This document shows, one piece after another, positions 24,675 to 36,108 of a stretch of DNA of 47,083 nucleotides (positions are counted from its first letter, which is position 1; every line of letters starts with the position of its first letter). Both the position numbers and the translations under genes were made by a program. The notes under the pieces are model-generated. The model searched no databases, was not told the origin of the DNA, and saw only the letters and a program-made list of their open reading frames with translations. This DNA is from Anaerolineaceae bacterium. Its GTDB lineage: Bacteria; Chloroflexota; Anaerolineae; JAAYZQ01. The stretch covers positions 1-47,083 of the forward strand of contig JAAYZQ010000552.1 of NCBI GenBank assembly GCA_012514775.1, given 5' to 3'.

Positions 24675-25679
24675 CTAATAGGCGGGCAGGCTGCGGCGGA
24701 TGACCTCGTAGTTCTCCAGGGCCTTGCCGGCGCCGAGGGCTACGCAGGCGATGGGGTTGTCGGCCACGTAACAGGGAACCCCCGTTTCCTTGGTCAGCAG
24801 TTGGTGAAAGCCGCGGAGCAGGGCACCGCCGCCGGTCATAACGATCCCGCGGTCGATGACGTCCGACGCCAGCTCGGGCGGGGTCTTTTCCAGGACATTC
24901 CTGACGACGCCCACGATGGTGACCAGCGGCTCGGCAATGGCCTCGGTGATCTCGCCGGAGGTGACGCGAATGGTCTTGGGCAAGCCCGATACCTGGTCGC
25001 GCCCCCGCACCTCCATGGTCAGCTCCTCGGGAAGGGGCAGGGCGCTGCCGATGGCGATCTTGACCTCCTCGGCCGTCTGCTCTCCGATCATCAAGTTGTA
25101 CTTGCGCTTGACATAGCTCATGATGGCTTCGTCGATGCGGTTGCCCCCCACGCGCACCGAAGCGTACTCGACGATGCCGTTCATGGCAATGACGGCCGCT
25201 TCGCTGGTGCCCCCGCCGATGTCCACCACCAGGTTACCGGTGGGCGTGTTGACCGGCATGCCCGCGCCCAGGGCCGCCGCGAGCGGCTCGGGGATCAGGT
25301 AGGCCTCGCGTCCGCCGGCCTGGATGGCAGCATCGTGCACTGCCCTGCTTTCGACGCTCGTCACGCCCACGGGCACGCTAATGGAGATAATCGGCTTCAG
25401 CAGGCGCAGCCGGCCGGCGACCTTCTCGATGAAATAGCGTAGCATGGCTTCGGTCACCACGTAATCGGCGATGACCCCATCCCTGAGGGGACGGGCAACC
25501 TCGATGGTCTCGGGCGTGCGCCCCAGCATGGCCCGTGCTTCGTTGCCCACGGCCACAATCTTGTTGTCGTTGGTGGCGATGGCCACCACCGACGGCTCCT
25601 GCAGAATAATGCCTTTGCCCCTGACCCAAACCAGGACGTTCACCGTCCCGAGATCCACTCCAATGTGCTTTGTTAGCAT
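24675..25679 (-). CDS. mreB: MreB/Mbl-type actin-like rod-shape protein
   Basis: This 334-residue actin homologue polymerises under the membrane and guides lateral wall synthesis. Phosphate-1 loop [38 protein letters not shown], phosphate-2 [20 protein letters not shown], the adenosine motif [14 protein letters not shown] and the [20 protein letters not shown] block are all present. The start is ATG with GGGTGAT upstream. mreC and mreD do not follow; the gene stands alone after the atp operon and ends in a strong terminator. I see no clear promoter in the 118 nt before it, so read-through from atp is possible. Confidence 0.95.
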   Translation of the reverse strand: MLTKHIGVDLGTVNVLVWVRGKGIILQEPSVVAIATNDNKIVAVGNEARAMLGRTPETIEVARPLRDGVIADYVVTEAMLRYFIEKVAGRLRLLKPIISISVPVGVTSVESRAVHDAAIQAGGREAYLIPEPLAAALGAGMPVNTPTGNLVVDIGGGTSEAAVIAMNGIVEYASVRVGGNRIDEAIMSYVKRKYNLMIGEQTAEEVKIAIGSALPLPEELTMEVRGRDQVSGLPKTIRVTSGEITEAIAEPLVTIVGVVRNVLEKTPPELASDVIDRGIVMTGGGALLRGFHQLLTKETGVPCYVADNPIACVALGAGKALENYEVIRRSLPAY

Positions 25680-25719
25680 CGTCTATCACCCGCTGTTTAT
25701 TCCTGCCAACCAGATCAGG

Positions 25720-25748
25720 GGGACGGGCCGTTCCCGTTCCCGTCCCCG
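25720..25748 (-). terminator. GC-rich hairpin between atpC and mreB
   Basis: Exact 9-bp arms (GGGGACGGG, 25720-25728, with 25740-25748) enclose 11 nt. No T run follows on either strand. It could attenuate read-through from the atp operon into mreB. Confidence 0.4.
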
Positions 25749-25797
25749 CATTTGTGCTCCTATGAGCCGGCCCACCGGCAGGGGTGGCTGACCGGCG

Positions 25798-26238
25798 CTA
25801 TTCTGTATCAGGCCGCCGCATGGGCCTGCGCTGCATACGCCTGGCGACCTTCATCCGGATGAGGGAGCGGCGCAGGGCGGCTTCGGCCTGGGCATAATCC
25901 CCGTCTTCGCGGCGCACCTGGGTCATGGTCTTTTCCGCCTTGTGGCGCGCTTCTTCGGCCCGGGCGATGTCAATCTCGTCGGCCCGCTCCGCCGAGTCGG
26001 CCAGGATAATGACGTGCTGCGGGCCGACCTCCATGAAGCCTCCGCCGATGGCGATGTAGACGTCCTCCTGTCCCTCGCGCTGGATGTGCAGCTCGCCGAA
26101 GGTCAGGGCCGTCATCAACGGGGCGTGGTGCGGCAGGATGCCCAACTGGCCCTCTATGCCCGGGGCCACCACCATGGACACGTCGTCCTCAAAGACCCTG
26201 CGCTCGGCCGTCACCACCTCGCAGTGTAGCTGCGCCAT
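25798..26238 (-). CDS. atpC: ATP synthase F1 epsilon subunit
   Basis: This 146-residue protein is the epsilon subunit of the central stalk. The beta-sandwich domain has LHCEVVTAERRVFEDDVSMV, GIEGQLGILPHHAPLMTAL and IAIGGGFMEVGPQHVIILAD. The C-terminal helices (SAERADEIDIARAEEARHKA onward) are present and end in an arginine-rich tail. The ATG follows the atpD stop with no gap. It is the last gene of the operon. Confidence 0.96.
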   Translation of the reverse strand: MAQLHCEVVTAERRVFEDDVSMVVAPGIEGQLGILPHHAPLMTALTFGELHIQREGQEDVYIAIGGGFMEVGPQHVIILADSAERADEIDIARAEEARHKAEKTMTQVRREDGDYAQAEAALRRSLIRMKVARRMQRRPMRRPDTE

Positions 26239-28574
<2,336 letters not shown>

Positions 28575-28605
28575 CGGGTCACTCCTCGTTCGCTGGCGGC
28601 ATCCC

Positions 28606-29313
28606 CTACGGCTTCGGCTCCAGGATCATGGTCCGTTCTTCGCTGTAAGGGCTGATGTCCATGCCAATGGGCTTGCCGTCCTCGTCTTCGCCGGTCTTTT
28701 GTACCACCCACACCCACCAGTAGACGGTGGCCTGCCCATGCTCGGTCGAATGGTGGAATGGTGCCAGGAAAGGCACGTCGGCCAGAAACCTGGTCTCTTT
28801 GGTAAAGACGTAATCGCCGTACCACTCCTGGCCGTCGGTCATGGGCCGGCGCTCCATGTGCACGTGATAGTACTCGTCCTCGTCCAGCTCGCCCACCGAG
28901 GTCCACTGCAACAGCATCGTGCTGCCCCAGGACACGGGTTGGTCCTGCGGCGGGTCCAGCAGGCTGGGAGGCGGGTAGATCATGACCCGGGTGAGAGGTG
29001 CCTCGGTCGGCACCTGGTTGACCTCGATCTGCGGCTCGGCGGTGACCCCTGACGTGGCCGGCAGGACACTCACCTCCGTCACCGCCGGGCTCGGGGTGGC
29101 GCCGCCAGCCCGCCTGGTGGCGGTCGCCCGCGGCGTGGACGCGGACGGCACGGTGGCCGCAGGCGAGGCCTCGCTCGTCTCTTGCGGAGCCGGGGTTGAC
29201 GTGACGACGACGATCCAGGGAGTCTGCGTGGGCGGCGGGTCGGTCGCCACCGGCGTTCCCCCGCAGGCTACCAGGAGGGCAAGGCATAAGGTCAGAGCCA
29301 GGATCTGCTTCAT
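28606..29313 (-). CDS. Lipoprotein encoded inside the atp operon
   Basis: I do not recognise this 235-residue protein. A signal peptide ends in the lipobox LVAC (Cys17). A Thr/Pro/Ala-rich spacer follows (about 20-90). The C-terminal domain (about 110-235) is strand-rich with many aromatics (TMLLQWTSVGELDEDEYYHV, WYGDYVFTKETRFLAD, ATVYWWVWVVQKTGEDEDGK) and looks like a small extracellular Ig/fibronectin-like fold (inference). The ATG overlaps the junction TGA-g-ATG, one base after the atpA stop, so it is translationally coupled to atpA. It would lie outside the membrane, while F1 is cytosolic, so a structural F1 part is unlikely. Start alternatives further upstream lie within atpA. Confidence 0.85.
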   Translation of the reverse strand: MKQILALTLCLALLVACGGTPVATDPPPTQTPWIVVVTSTPAPQETSEASPAATVPSASTPRATATRRAGGATPSPAVTEVSVLPATSGVTAEPQIEVNQVPTEAPLTRVMIYPPPSLLDPPQDQPVSWGSTMLLQWTSVGELDEDEYYHVHMERRPMTDGQEWYGDYVFTKETRFLADVPFLAPFHHSTEHGQATVYWWVWVVQKTGEDEDGKPIGMDISPYSEERTMILEPKP

Positions 29314-29314
29314 C

Positions 29315-30841
29315 TCAATACGCCGCCCTGCTCTTGAAATCGCGGATCGCCTGGTTGAGGGCGGCCGTCTTTTCCTCGTCGAGCCTGGCGCCCGTCTGGA
29401 CATCTTGCAGGAGGCCTGGCTGCGAGTCTCTCATGTAGCCCAGGAAGGCCTGCTCAAAGGACTTGATCTGGCGCAGCTCCACGTCGTCCAGGAAACCGTT
29501 CGTCACGGCGTACAGGACGAGAACCTGGTCGGCCAGGGACATGGGCGTGTACTGGGGCTGCTTGAGCACTTCCTGGACGCGCAGGCCGCGGTCCAACTGT
29601 CGCCGCGTCGTCTCGTCCAGGTCGGAGCCAAACTGGGCAAAAGCGGCCAGCTCGCGGAAGGCGGCCATATCCAGCCGCAGCTTGCCGGCGACCTGCCTCA
29701 TGACGGGCGCCTGGGCGGTGCCGCCCACCCTGGAGACCGACAGGCCGGCATTGATGGCCGGCCGGATGCCGGCGTAGAACAGGTCATTCTCCAGGTAGAT
29801 CTGGCCGTCTGTGATAGAGATGACGTTGGTGGGGATGTAGGCCGAAACGTCGCCTGCCTGGGTCTCGATGATGGGCAGGGCCGTCAGCGAGCCGCCCCCG
29901 TGCTCGGGAGCCATCTTGGCCGACCGCTCCAGCAGCCGGGAGTGGAGATAGAAGACGTCGCCGGGATATGCCTCGCGGCCGGGCGGCCGGCGGAGGAGCA
30001 GCGACACCTGGCGGTAGGCCCAGGCGTGCTTGGACAGGTCGTCGTAGACGATGAGCGCCTCCTGGCCCTGCTCCATGAACTCCTCGCCCATGGCCGTGCC
30101 CGTGTAGGGGGCAATGTACTGCAGCGTGGCCGGCTCGGAGGCGGAGGCGGTGACGACGATGGTATGCTCCATGGCGCCGTACTCCTCCAGGGTCGCCACC
30201 ACCTGGGCCACCTGGGCCAGCTTCTGGCCGATGGCCACATAGATGCAGATCAGGTTCTTGCCCTTCTGGTTGATGATGGTATCGAGGGCGATGGCCGTCT
30301 TGCCTGTCTGGCGGTCGCCGATGATGAGCTCGCGCTGGCCGCGGCCGATGGGGATCATGGCGTCGATGGCCTTGATGCCCGTCTGGACCGGCGTGTCCAC
30401 GCTCTTGCGCGTGACGACGTTGGGCGCGATGCGCTCGATGTTGCGGTAGCGAGCGGCGGCGATGGGGCCTTTGCCGTCGACGGGTTCGCCCAGGGCGTTC
30501 ACCACCCGGCCGATCATAGCGCCGCCAACGGGCACCGACACGATGCGGCCAGTCCCTTGCACCAGGTCGTCCTCCTCGATGCCGGTGTGGTCGCCCATGA
30601 TAATGATGCCCACGTTGTCGGCTTCCAGGTTAAAGGCCAGCCCCATGACGCTCTCGTCGCGGCCGGGCTTTGGTGGAAATTCGACCAGTTCCATGGCCAT
30701 GACGCCCGCCAGGCCGCTGGCGCGGGCAATCCCGTCGCCCACCTCCATGACAGAGCCGACGTCCACGGCCTGGAGCGGCGCTTCAAATGCTAGAATCTGC
30801 TCCTTTAGCTTCGCAGCGATATCCTGTGGCTGTAGGGCCAT
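29315..30841 (-). CDS. atpA: ATP synthase F1 alpha subunit
   Basis: This 508-residue non-catalytic nucleotide-binding subunit shows [20 protein letters not shown], the P-loop [20 protein letters not shown], Walker [21 protein letters not shown], and the alpha signature [20 protein letters not shown] with [10 protein letters not shown]. The adjacent arginine finger region [20 protein letters not shown] is intact. The ATG lies 74 nt after the atpH stop. Confidence 0.98.
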   Translation of the reverse strand: MALQPQDIAAKLKEQILAFEAPLQAVDVGSVMEVGDGIARASGLAGVMAMELVEFPPKPGRDESVMGLAFNLEADNVGIIIMGDHTGIEEDDLVQGTGRIVSVPVGGAMIGRVVNALGEPVDGKGPIAAARYRNIERIAPNVVTRKSVDTPVQTGIKAIDAMIPIGRGQRELIIGDRQTGKTAIALDTIINQKGKNLICIYVAIGQKLAQVAQVVATLEEYGAMEHTIVVTASASEPATLQYIAPYTGTAMGEEFMEQGQEALIVYDDLSKHAWAYRQVSLLLRRPPGREAYPGDVFYLHSRLLERSAKMAPEHGGGSLTALPIIETQAGDVSAYIPTNVISITDGQIYLENDLFYAGIRPAINAGLSVSRVGGTAQAPVMRQVAGKLRLDMAAFRELAAFAQFGSDLDETTRRQLDRGLRVQEVLKQPQYTPMSLADQVLVLYAVTNGFLDDVELRQIKSFEQAFLGYMRDSQPGLLQDVQTGARLDEEKTAALNQAIRDFKSRAAY

Positions 30842-30915
30842 TCATGCCTCCTCTGGGCAGAACGCAAACGCGGCGCAGCGTGCTCTGCCGCGCCTTGCGT
30901 CTCGCGTGCCGCGTG

Positions 30916-31437
30916 TTATGCCGCCAGGCTCTCTCGCAGGGCGGCCAGCTTGGCGGCGACGCTGCCATCGATCACCCGGTCGCCGACGCGCAGGTAGACG
31001 CCCCCAATGAGCGATTTGTCGACCTTGTACTGGAACTCGAGATCCGGCCCAAACTGCTCCGTCAGGCGGGCTTCCATGGCCCTTCTCTCGGCATCGTTCA
31101 GGGCCACGGCCGTCACCACCTGGGCCAGCTTTCGTTCCTGGCGGCGGCTAACGAGGCGCTCGAACTCGGCCACGATGGCCCCGAGCATGTCCGTCTGCCC
31201 TGCCTCTACCAGCGTCCCCAGGAAGCCGCGGACCTGGCGGTCGAGGCCTCCTTCCACGGCCTGCTCCAGCCGCTGCAGCCTCTCGGCCGCCGGCCGGCTG
31301 CGATCCTGGACGTGGGAGCGCAGGGCGGCGTCGCGGCCCAGCGCCTGTTGCACGCTTTGGAGCTGGCGAAGCCAGGCCTCAAAGGCGAGTTCATAGATCG
31401 CGGCAGCGTAATCCTTCGGTCGGGCCTGTGTGCTCAC
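30916..31437 (-). CDS. atpH: ATP synthase delta (OSCP) subunit
   Basis: This 173-residue peripheral-stalk subunit has the family layout: an N-terminal helical bundle (RPKDYAAAIYELAFEAWLRQ) and a C-terminal RQERKLAQVVTAVALNDAER region, then DKSLIGGVYLRVGDRVIDGS near the end (the conserved GG-x-x-x-x-x-G-D motif). Start is GTG, overlapping the atpF stop by 4 nt (GTGA). Confidence 0.95.
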   Translation of the reverse strand: MSTQARPKDYAAAIYELAFEAWLRQLQSVQQALGRDAALRSHVQDRSRPAAERLQRLEQAVEGGLDRQVRGFLGTLVEAGQTDMLGAIVAEFERLVSRRQERKLAQVVTAVALNDAERRAMEARLTEQFGPDLEFQYKVDKSLIGGVYLRVGDRVIDGSVAAKLAALRESLAA

Positions 31438-31928
31438 TTCAGTTCCTCGGTTTCCTCCAGGAACTCGGCGATGAGCCGGCGCTGGCTCTGCTCGTCCAGG
31501 GTCTCGCCGAGGACCTTTTCCGAGATCGTCAGAGACAGCTCGGCCACCTGCCGGCGCAGATCGGCCATGGCCAGGTCGCGCTCGCGGGAAATCTCTTCCT
31601 TGGCCCGCTCGACCTGGGCGCGGCTCTCTTCTCGCGCCCTCTCCAGGATCTCCTGGCCGGCCCGCTCGCTGGCCTGGGTGGCCTGCGCGACGATCTCTTG
31701 CCCTTCGCGGCGCGCATCCGCCATCTGGCGCTCGAACTCTTGCTCCATCTCGGCCGCTCGCCTGGAGGCTTGCTCGGCGTCCTCGATGCCTTTATTGATC
31801 CGGGCGGACCGCTCGTCCAGCATGCGAAGCACGGGTTTGTAGGCCACAAAGTACAGAAGCAACGCCAGCAGCGTGAAGTTCACGATCTGGGAGATCAGAT
31901 AACCCAGATTGATGCCTAGTGCTTCCAA
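31434..31928 (-). CDS. atpF: ATP synthase F0 b subunit
   Basis: This 164-residue peripheral-stalk subunit has one N-terminal membrane helix (about 8-28, LGYLISQIVNFTLLALLLYF) and a long charged coiled coil (KPVLRMLDERSARINKGIED onward). Start is TTG with a very strong AAGGAGG 7 nt upstream, which decides the choice. It lies 12 nt after atpE. Confidence 0.96.
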   Translation of the reverse strand: MEALGINLGYLISQIVNFTLLALLLYFVAYKPVLRMLDERSARINKGIEDAEQASRRAAEMEQEFERQMADARREGQEIVAQATQASERAGQEILERAREESRAQVERAKEEISRERDLAMADLRRQVAELSLTISEKVLGETLDEQSQRRLIAEFLEETEELK

Positions 31929-31940
31929 GCCTGAACCTCC

Positions 31941-32180
<240 letters not shown>

Positions 32181-32213
32181 TTAGATGATTGATATTTTTC
32201 AGGCGACGGCGCG

Positions 32214-33230
32214 CTAGTGCCCTTCGCCATGTCCACTGACGGCAACCACGAAAAAGGCGACGCTCAGCATCATAAAGACCAGGGCCTGGACCAGCCCGAC
32301 AAAGAGCTCCAGGCCAAAGAAGGGCAGCGAGACGACGTAGGGAATCAAGAAGGCCATGACCCCCAGGAGAACCTCTCCGGCAAAGATGTTGCCAAAGAGC
32401 CGGAAGGAGAACGAGACGACCTTGCCAATCTCGCTGATGGACTCGACGATGCCGATAAAGACGTCGATGATGCCCATGAAAAAGGCGGCAATGCGCCCGC
32501 CGCAGCCCAGGCCCGGCTTGCGGAAGGCGTTGAGCACGCCGCCCACGGCTATAAACTTGGACAGGTAACCGAGGCCAAGGGAGCGCAGCCCGAAATATTG
32601 GGTAAGGGCCACGGCGACGACGGCCAGGGCCAGGGTCACGTTCATGTCTGTCGTCGCCGCGCGGAACATGGGAGCCAGGATGTAGCGGTCTCCATGCGCC
32701 TCCGCGGCGGCCTCGCCCTCGCCTGCCTCCTGCTCTTCTCCCTTGACCAGAATGCCCAGGCTGTGGGAGTCGCTGGCCCACACCACCGGGTGCCCGTCTT
32801 CTTCGGCGTGATGGAGGACTCCCCAGCCGCCAAAGAGCGGGGTGAGCCCCAGCCAGTTGGCCGCGATGACAAAGAGAAAGATGGTCATGACGATGGGAAA
32901 GAACTTGGGCGTCCACTTGGGGCCGGCCGCGCCCTCGACGAGGTTCCAGAACCCCTCGATGATCATCTCCAGGAGGCCCTGCCATCGGCCCGGAACCGTC
33001 TTCAACTTGCGGGTGATGAGCCAACTGCCCAGGACCAGCACCAGCATGGTCAGCCAGGACGACAGGAGGGTGTTGGTGATGGGAAACCCGAACAGCTCAA
33101 AGACAGGTTCGGCCGGGATCGATATTTCGGGAAGGACTACCCCGGGGAGGGACAGCAGATTCTGGACGATCAACACTACGATAACGATGGCTGCGGGCAC
33201 CAGTACTTTTGGGGAGAGCAGCTTGGACAC
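32214..33230 (-). CDS. atpB: ATP synthase F0 a subunit
   Basis: This 338-residue membrane subunit carries the essential arginine in SFSFRLFGNIFAGEVLLGVM. Other marks are TRKLKTVPGRWQGLLEMIIE and KFFPIVMTIFLFVIAANWLG. It is longer than the E. coli protein because of an extracellular-type loop (about residues 130-180) rich in His, Asp, Glu and Ala (HHAEEDGHPVVW, EEQEAGEGEAAAEAHGDRY). Start is GTG, sharing one base with the atpI stop (TAGTG). Confidence 0.95.
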   Translation of the reverse strand: MSKLLSPKVLVPAAIVIVVLIVQNLLSLPGVVLPEISIPAEPVFELFGFPITNTLLSSWLTMLVLVLGSWLITRKLKTVPGRWQGLLEMIIEGFWNLVEGAAGPKWTPKFFPIVMTIFLFVIAANWLGLTPLFGGWGVLHHAEEDGHPVVWASDSHSLGILVKGEEQEAGEGEAAAEAHGDRYILAPMFRAATTDMNVTLALAVVAVALTQYFGLRSLGLGYLSKFIAVGGVLNAFRKPGLGCGGRIAAFFMGIIDVFIGIVESISEIGKVVSFSFRLFGNIFAGEVLLGVMAFLIPYVVSLPFFGLELFVGLVQALVFMMLSVAFFVVAVSGHGEGH

Positions 33231-33490
33231 TAATCTGGTTCCTCCTCGCCGTTTGTTTCTTCTTCGTGCGCTGTTTTGTTGCCGTCTACGGCTCGAAACG
33301 TGCGCATGGCCATCCGCGCCACCCCGACCGTAGCAGCCAGAACACCCAACGTGGCACCGATCAGGATAAAGAGCGGTGCGGTGTCCAGCCTATTATCGAG
33401 CCAAATGCCGGCCAACAGGGGCAACAGGAGCGAGAACAACATCGTCCAGCCCAGGTTCATCGCCAGACTGAGCGCTTCTTTTTTGTCCAC
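33230..33490 (-). CDS. atpI: AtpI/AtpZ-like assembly protein
   Basis: This 86-residue protein has two membrane helices (LGWTMLFSLLLPLLAGIWLD and APLFILIGATLGVLAATVGV) joined by the typical WLDNRLDTAP turn, then a charged tail. It matches the small AtpI/AtpZ proteins that open many atp operons and help assemble the c-ring or carry magnesium/calcium. Start is GTG 33490 with GGAGG upstream. It overlaps the atpB start by one base. Confidence 0.85.
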   Translation of the reverse strand: MDKKEALSLAMNLGWTMLFSLLLPLLAGIWLDNRLDTAPLFILIGATLGVLAATVGVARMAMRTFRAVDGNKTAHEEETNGEEEPD

Positions 33491-33593
33491 TAGCCTCCGA
33501 CTTCTTGACCCAAAGAGAACGGGCTGGCTCTGCTGCGGGTCCGAGGAACACCATCCGACACGGTTATCCCTCCCTCCCGCCTGTTGGCGGTCA

Positions 33594-33622
33594 ATTCTAC
33601 AACAAAGTGGACCAAAATGCAA
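33594..33622 (-). promoter_or_regulatory. Promoter of the atp operon
   Basis: On the minus strand, TTGCAT (33617-33622), 17 nt, TAGAAT (33594-33599). The leader to the atpI GTG is about 97 nt and begins with a small CCGCC-AACA-GGCGG hairpin (33577-33590). Confidence 0.7.
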
Positions 33623-33676
33623 GACCGCGACGCCGGAGTACAAGCCGTAGCCCCCGCTTCCCCTCGCCGGGACGAG

Positions 33677-33715
33677 AAGGTGCCCGGAGGGTCACGTCCT
33701 CCCCCCGGGCACCTT
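33677..33715 (-). terminator. Terminator-like hairpin after the M42 peptidase gene
   Basis: Eleven-base arms (33677-33687 with 33705-33715, AAGGTGCCCGG) are extended by AGG/CCT inside. It ends in a short TT on the minus strand and lies 39 nt after the peptidase stop. The rest of 33491-33754 holds the atp promoter and leader and no gene. Confidence 0.55.
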
Positions 33716-33754
33716 TGGTCGCGAATATGTGCGCCCCATGGCGCCGTCATTCTG

Positions 33755-34825
33755 CTAGGCGGTCAGGCCGGCCACCGTATCGGCGTCGAGCTTTTTGGCC
33801 ACGGCAATAATGAGCTCCAGGGCCTGGTCATAGTCGTCGCGGCACAGGATGGCGTTGTGGCTGTGGATGTGGCGCGTCGGCACGCCGATGACCACGGTGG
33901 GCACGCCCTCGTTGTGCATGTGGATCTGGGCGCCGTCGGTCGCCCCGCCGGGCATGGACGAGAACTGCAAGGGGATGCCCAACTCGTCGGCCGTGGCGAT
34001 GACCAGGTCGCGCAGGGCCAGGTTCGGGATCATGCGCGCGTCATAGACCAGGAGCGTCGGCCCGCCGCCCATCTTGACGTTGGACTCTTCCGGCTTGATG
34101 CCCGGCACGTCGCCGGCAATGTCTACCTCCAGGACGATGCCGACGTCGGGGTTGATGGCAAAGGCCGAGGTCTTGGCCCCGCGGACGCCCACCTCTTCCT
34201 GGACCGTGCCCACGGCATAGATCGTGTTGGGGTGCCCTTCGCCCGCCAGTCGCTCCAGGGCCTGGGCCGCCAGGGCGCAGCCCACGCGGTTGTCAAAGGC
34301 CTTGGACAGGTAAAAGCGCGGGTTGCTCATCACCGTGAACTCGCTCACGGGAATGATGGGGTCGCCGGGGCGGACGCCCATCTCGCGCAGCTCTTCCTCC
34401 GACCGGGCACCGACGTCGATGTACATGTCCTTTTTCTCGACGACTTTTTTTCGCTCTTCGGCGTCGAGGAGGTGGGGCGGCTTGGCGCCCAACACGCCGA
34501 TGACGTCTCCCTTTGCCGTCTTGATGGACACCCTGTGGCCGAGGAGCACCTGGTCCCACCAGCCGCCCAGTTGCACGAACTTGACAAAGCCCTCCTTGGT
34601 GAGCAGCGTCACCATGAAGCCGATCTCGTCCATGTGGCCGGCCAGCATCACCCGGGGGTGCTCGCCGCTGCCCTGGTGCTTGCCGATAAAGCTGCCCATC
34701 TTGTCCTGCTCGATCTGCGCCACGCCCTCCAGGTAGCGGCGCAAGATGGCCCGCACGTTGCCCTCGTAGCCGGACACTCCACTGGCTTCGGTGATCTCTT
34801 TCAGAAATTCTGCGGTTTGGTCCAT
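33755..34825 (-). CDS. M42-family aminopeptidase
   Basis: This 356-residue co-catalytic metallo-aminopeptidase belongs to the tetrahedral (TET) or glutamyl-aminopeptidase group, which trims peptides in the cytosol. Metal and catalytic motifs are complete: LAGHMDEIGFMVTLL (His), FDNRVGCALAAQAL (bridging Asp), GTVQEEVGVRGAKTSAFAIN (Glu-Glu), GIVLEVDIAGD (Asp) and TRHIHSHNAILCRDDYDQAL (His). Start is ATG, 9 nt after the 58-residue membrane protein gene, in the AIM24 operon. Confidence 0.95.
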   Translation of the reverse strand: MDQTAEFLKEITEASGVSGYEGNVRAILRRYLEGVAQIEQDKMGSFIGKHQGSGEHPRVMLAGHMDEIGFMVTLLTKEGFVKFVQLGGWWDQVLLGHRVSIKTAKGDVIGVLGAKPPHLLDAEERKKVVEKKDMYIDVGARSEEELREMGVRPGDPIIPVSEFTVMSNPRFYLSKAFDNRVGCALAAQALERLAGEGHPNTIYAVGTVQEEVGVRGAKTSAFAINPDVGIVLEVDIAGDVPGIKPEESNVKMGGGPTLLVYDARMIPNLALRDLVIATADELGIPLQFSSMPGGATDGAQIHMHNEGVPTVVIGVPTRHIHSHNAILCRDDYDQALELIIAVAKKLDADTVAGLTA

Positions 34826-34834
34826 GTCTATCTC

Positions 34835-35011
34835 CTATTGACGATCGACCTCGTGGCTCTGGTTCAGGTCATAAGTCCCCGGATCCGGGGGCTCCTCTTT
34901 GGTCGCGTACTTGACCAGGACACCGAGCTTGACCAGGACGATGGCTCCCACGCCGAGAAGCGCCAGGATGGCCAGGCCGCCCAGGCCCAGGGGCAGGCAC
35001 AGCGACTCCAT
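34835..35011 (-). CDS. Small single-pass membrane protein (58 aa)
   Basis: I do not recognise this protein. Its N-terminal half is one hydrophobic helix (LGLGGLAILALLGVGAIVLV), and the rest is a short charged cytosolic or external tail ending NQSHEVDRQ. The ATG at 35011 follows the AIM24 stop by one base, with GGAGGGTAGG as ribosome binding site. The M42 peptidase starts 9 nt later. The tight spacing on both sides supports a real gene. Confidence 0.7.
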   Translation of the reverse strand: MESLCLPLGLGGLAILALLGVGAIVLVKLGVLVKYATKEEPPDPGTYDLNQSHEVDRQ

Positions 35012-35012
35012 C

Positions 35013-35918
35013 CTACCCTCCACCAAGCAGGTTGCCCACGTCGATGTTCAGGCCGCCGCTGGAGCCCTTGCCGCCGGCCTGGGGCATGAACTGGGCGACC
35101 TTTTGGGCCAGTTTGGACATGGGCATCGTCTGCAGCCAGACCTTGCCCGGCCCCCGAACGCTGGCCAGGAACAGCCCTTCGCCACCCAGGAGGATGTTGC
35201 GAAAGCCCTTGACCATGGTCACGTCAAAGTCGACGGTGGACTCCATGGCCGCCAGGTGGCCGGTGTCCACCTTGAGCTGCTGGCCGGCCTGCAGCTCGTA
35301 CTCGACCACCTCGCCGTCCACCTCGATAAAGGCCAGGCCGGGGCCGCTTATGCGCTGCATGATAAAGCCTTCGCCGCCGAACATGCCGGTACCCAGGCGC
35401 TTGCGAAAGGCCATGTCCATCTCGACGCTCTTCTCGGCGCACATGAAGGCGTCCTTCTGGACAATGATGCTCTCGCCGGGCCGCAGGTCAAAGGGGATGA
35501 TCTTGCCCGGGAACTCGGAAGCAAAGGCAACCGTGCCCTGGTTGTTGTTGACAAAAAAGTCTGTGATGAACAACGACTCGCCGGACAGGGCGCGCTTGAA
35601 CATCTTGCCCAGCCCGCCACCCGAATGCGTCTTCATCTCCACGTTGCCCGTCATCCACGACATGCCGCCCGACTCGGAATAGATCACCTCTCCCGGTTCC
35701 AACTCGATGGTGACCACCTGGAGCGTTGTGCCGTCGATACGGTAGCTGATACGGCCGCGGCTGCCCTCGTACTCGCGCTGGACGTGCTCGACCTCTGTAT
35801 CCAGAGGTTGCAAGTTGGGGTCCCCGGCGGGGACGGCTGCCGCCCTCAGGGTTGCTCCGCAGCTCGTGCAAAACCTGGCATTGGGTTCATTTTCGGCGCC
35901 ACATTCCTGGCATCGCAT
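35013..35918 (-). CDS. AIM24-family protein with N-terminal zinc ribbon
   Basis: This 301-residue protein opens with a double CxxC zinc ribbon (CQECGAENEPNARFCTSCG). A jelly-roll-like AIM24/TRAP domain follows (about 55-280), with VVTIELEPGEVIYSESGGMS, MSWMTGNVEMKTHSGGGLGK, MFKRALSGESLFITDFFVNN and GLAFIEVDGEVVEYELQAGQ. The family is widespread but without a defined reaction; a mitochondrial homologue affects inner-membrane organisation. ATG 35918 has AGGAGGTGGAACT upstream. It heads an operon with the 58-residue membrane protein and the M42 peptidase. Confidence 0.92.
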   Translation of the reverse strand: MRCQECGAENEPNARFCTSCGATLRAAAVPAGDPNLQPLDTEVEHVQREYEGSRGRISYRIDGTTLQVVTIELEPGEVIYSESGGMSWMTGNVEMKTHSGGGLGKMFKRALSGESLFITDFFVNNNQGTVAFASEFPGKIIPFDLRPGESIIVQKDAFMCAEKSVEMDMAFRKRLGTGMFGGEGFIMQRISGPGLAFIEVDGEVVEYELQAGQQLKVDTGHLAAMESTVDFDVTMVKGFRNILLGGEGLFLASVRGPGKVWLQTMPMSKLAQKVAQFMPQAGGKGSSGGLNIDVGNLLGGG

Positions 35919-35949
35919 AGTTCCACCTCCTGGCAATTTTGACAGGCAT

Positions 35950-35977
35950 ATTATACCACTGCTTGGCGGAAAGGCAA
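35950..35977 (-). promoter_or_regulatory. Promoter of the AIM24 operon
   Basis: On the minus strand, TTGCCT (35972-35977), 16 nt, TATAAT (35950-35955). Confidence 0.75.
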
Positions 35978-36032
35978 GGGGGCCGAATGGCCTATTGGGG
36001 CTCGAGTGGCATGGCGGGCGAGCTTGTGGCTC

Positions 36033-36061
36033 TTGCCTTTTGCCCGGGCATGGGGTATAAT
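36033..36061 (+). promoter_or_regulatory. Promoter of the DnaQ-DinG gene
   Basis: TTGCCT (36033-36038), 17 nt, TATAAT (36056-36061). The leader is about 40 nt. It is divergent from the AIM24 promoter. Confidence 0.8.
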
Positions 36062-36108
36062 CAGCGCCGTCGGGAGGAAAAGGAGCTGCTTCCCTAGATT
36101 GGAGCACC

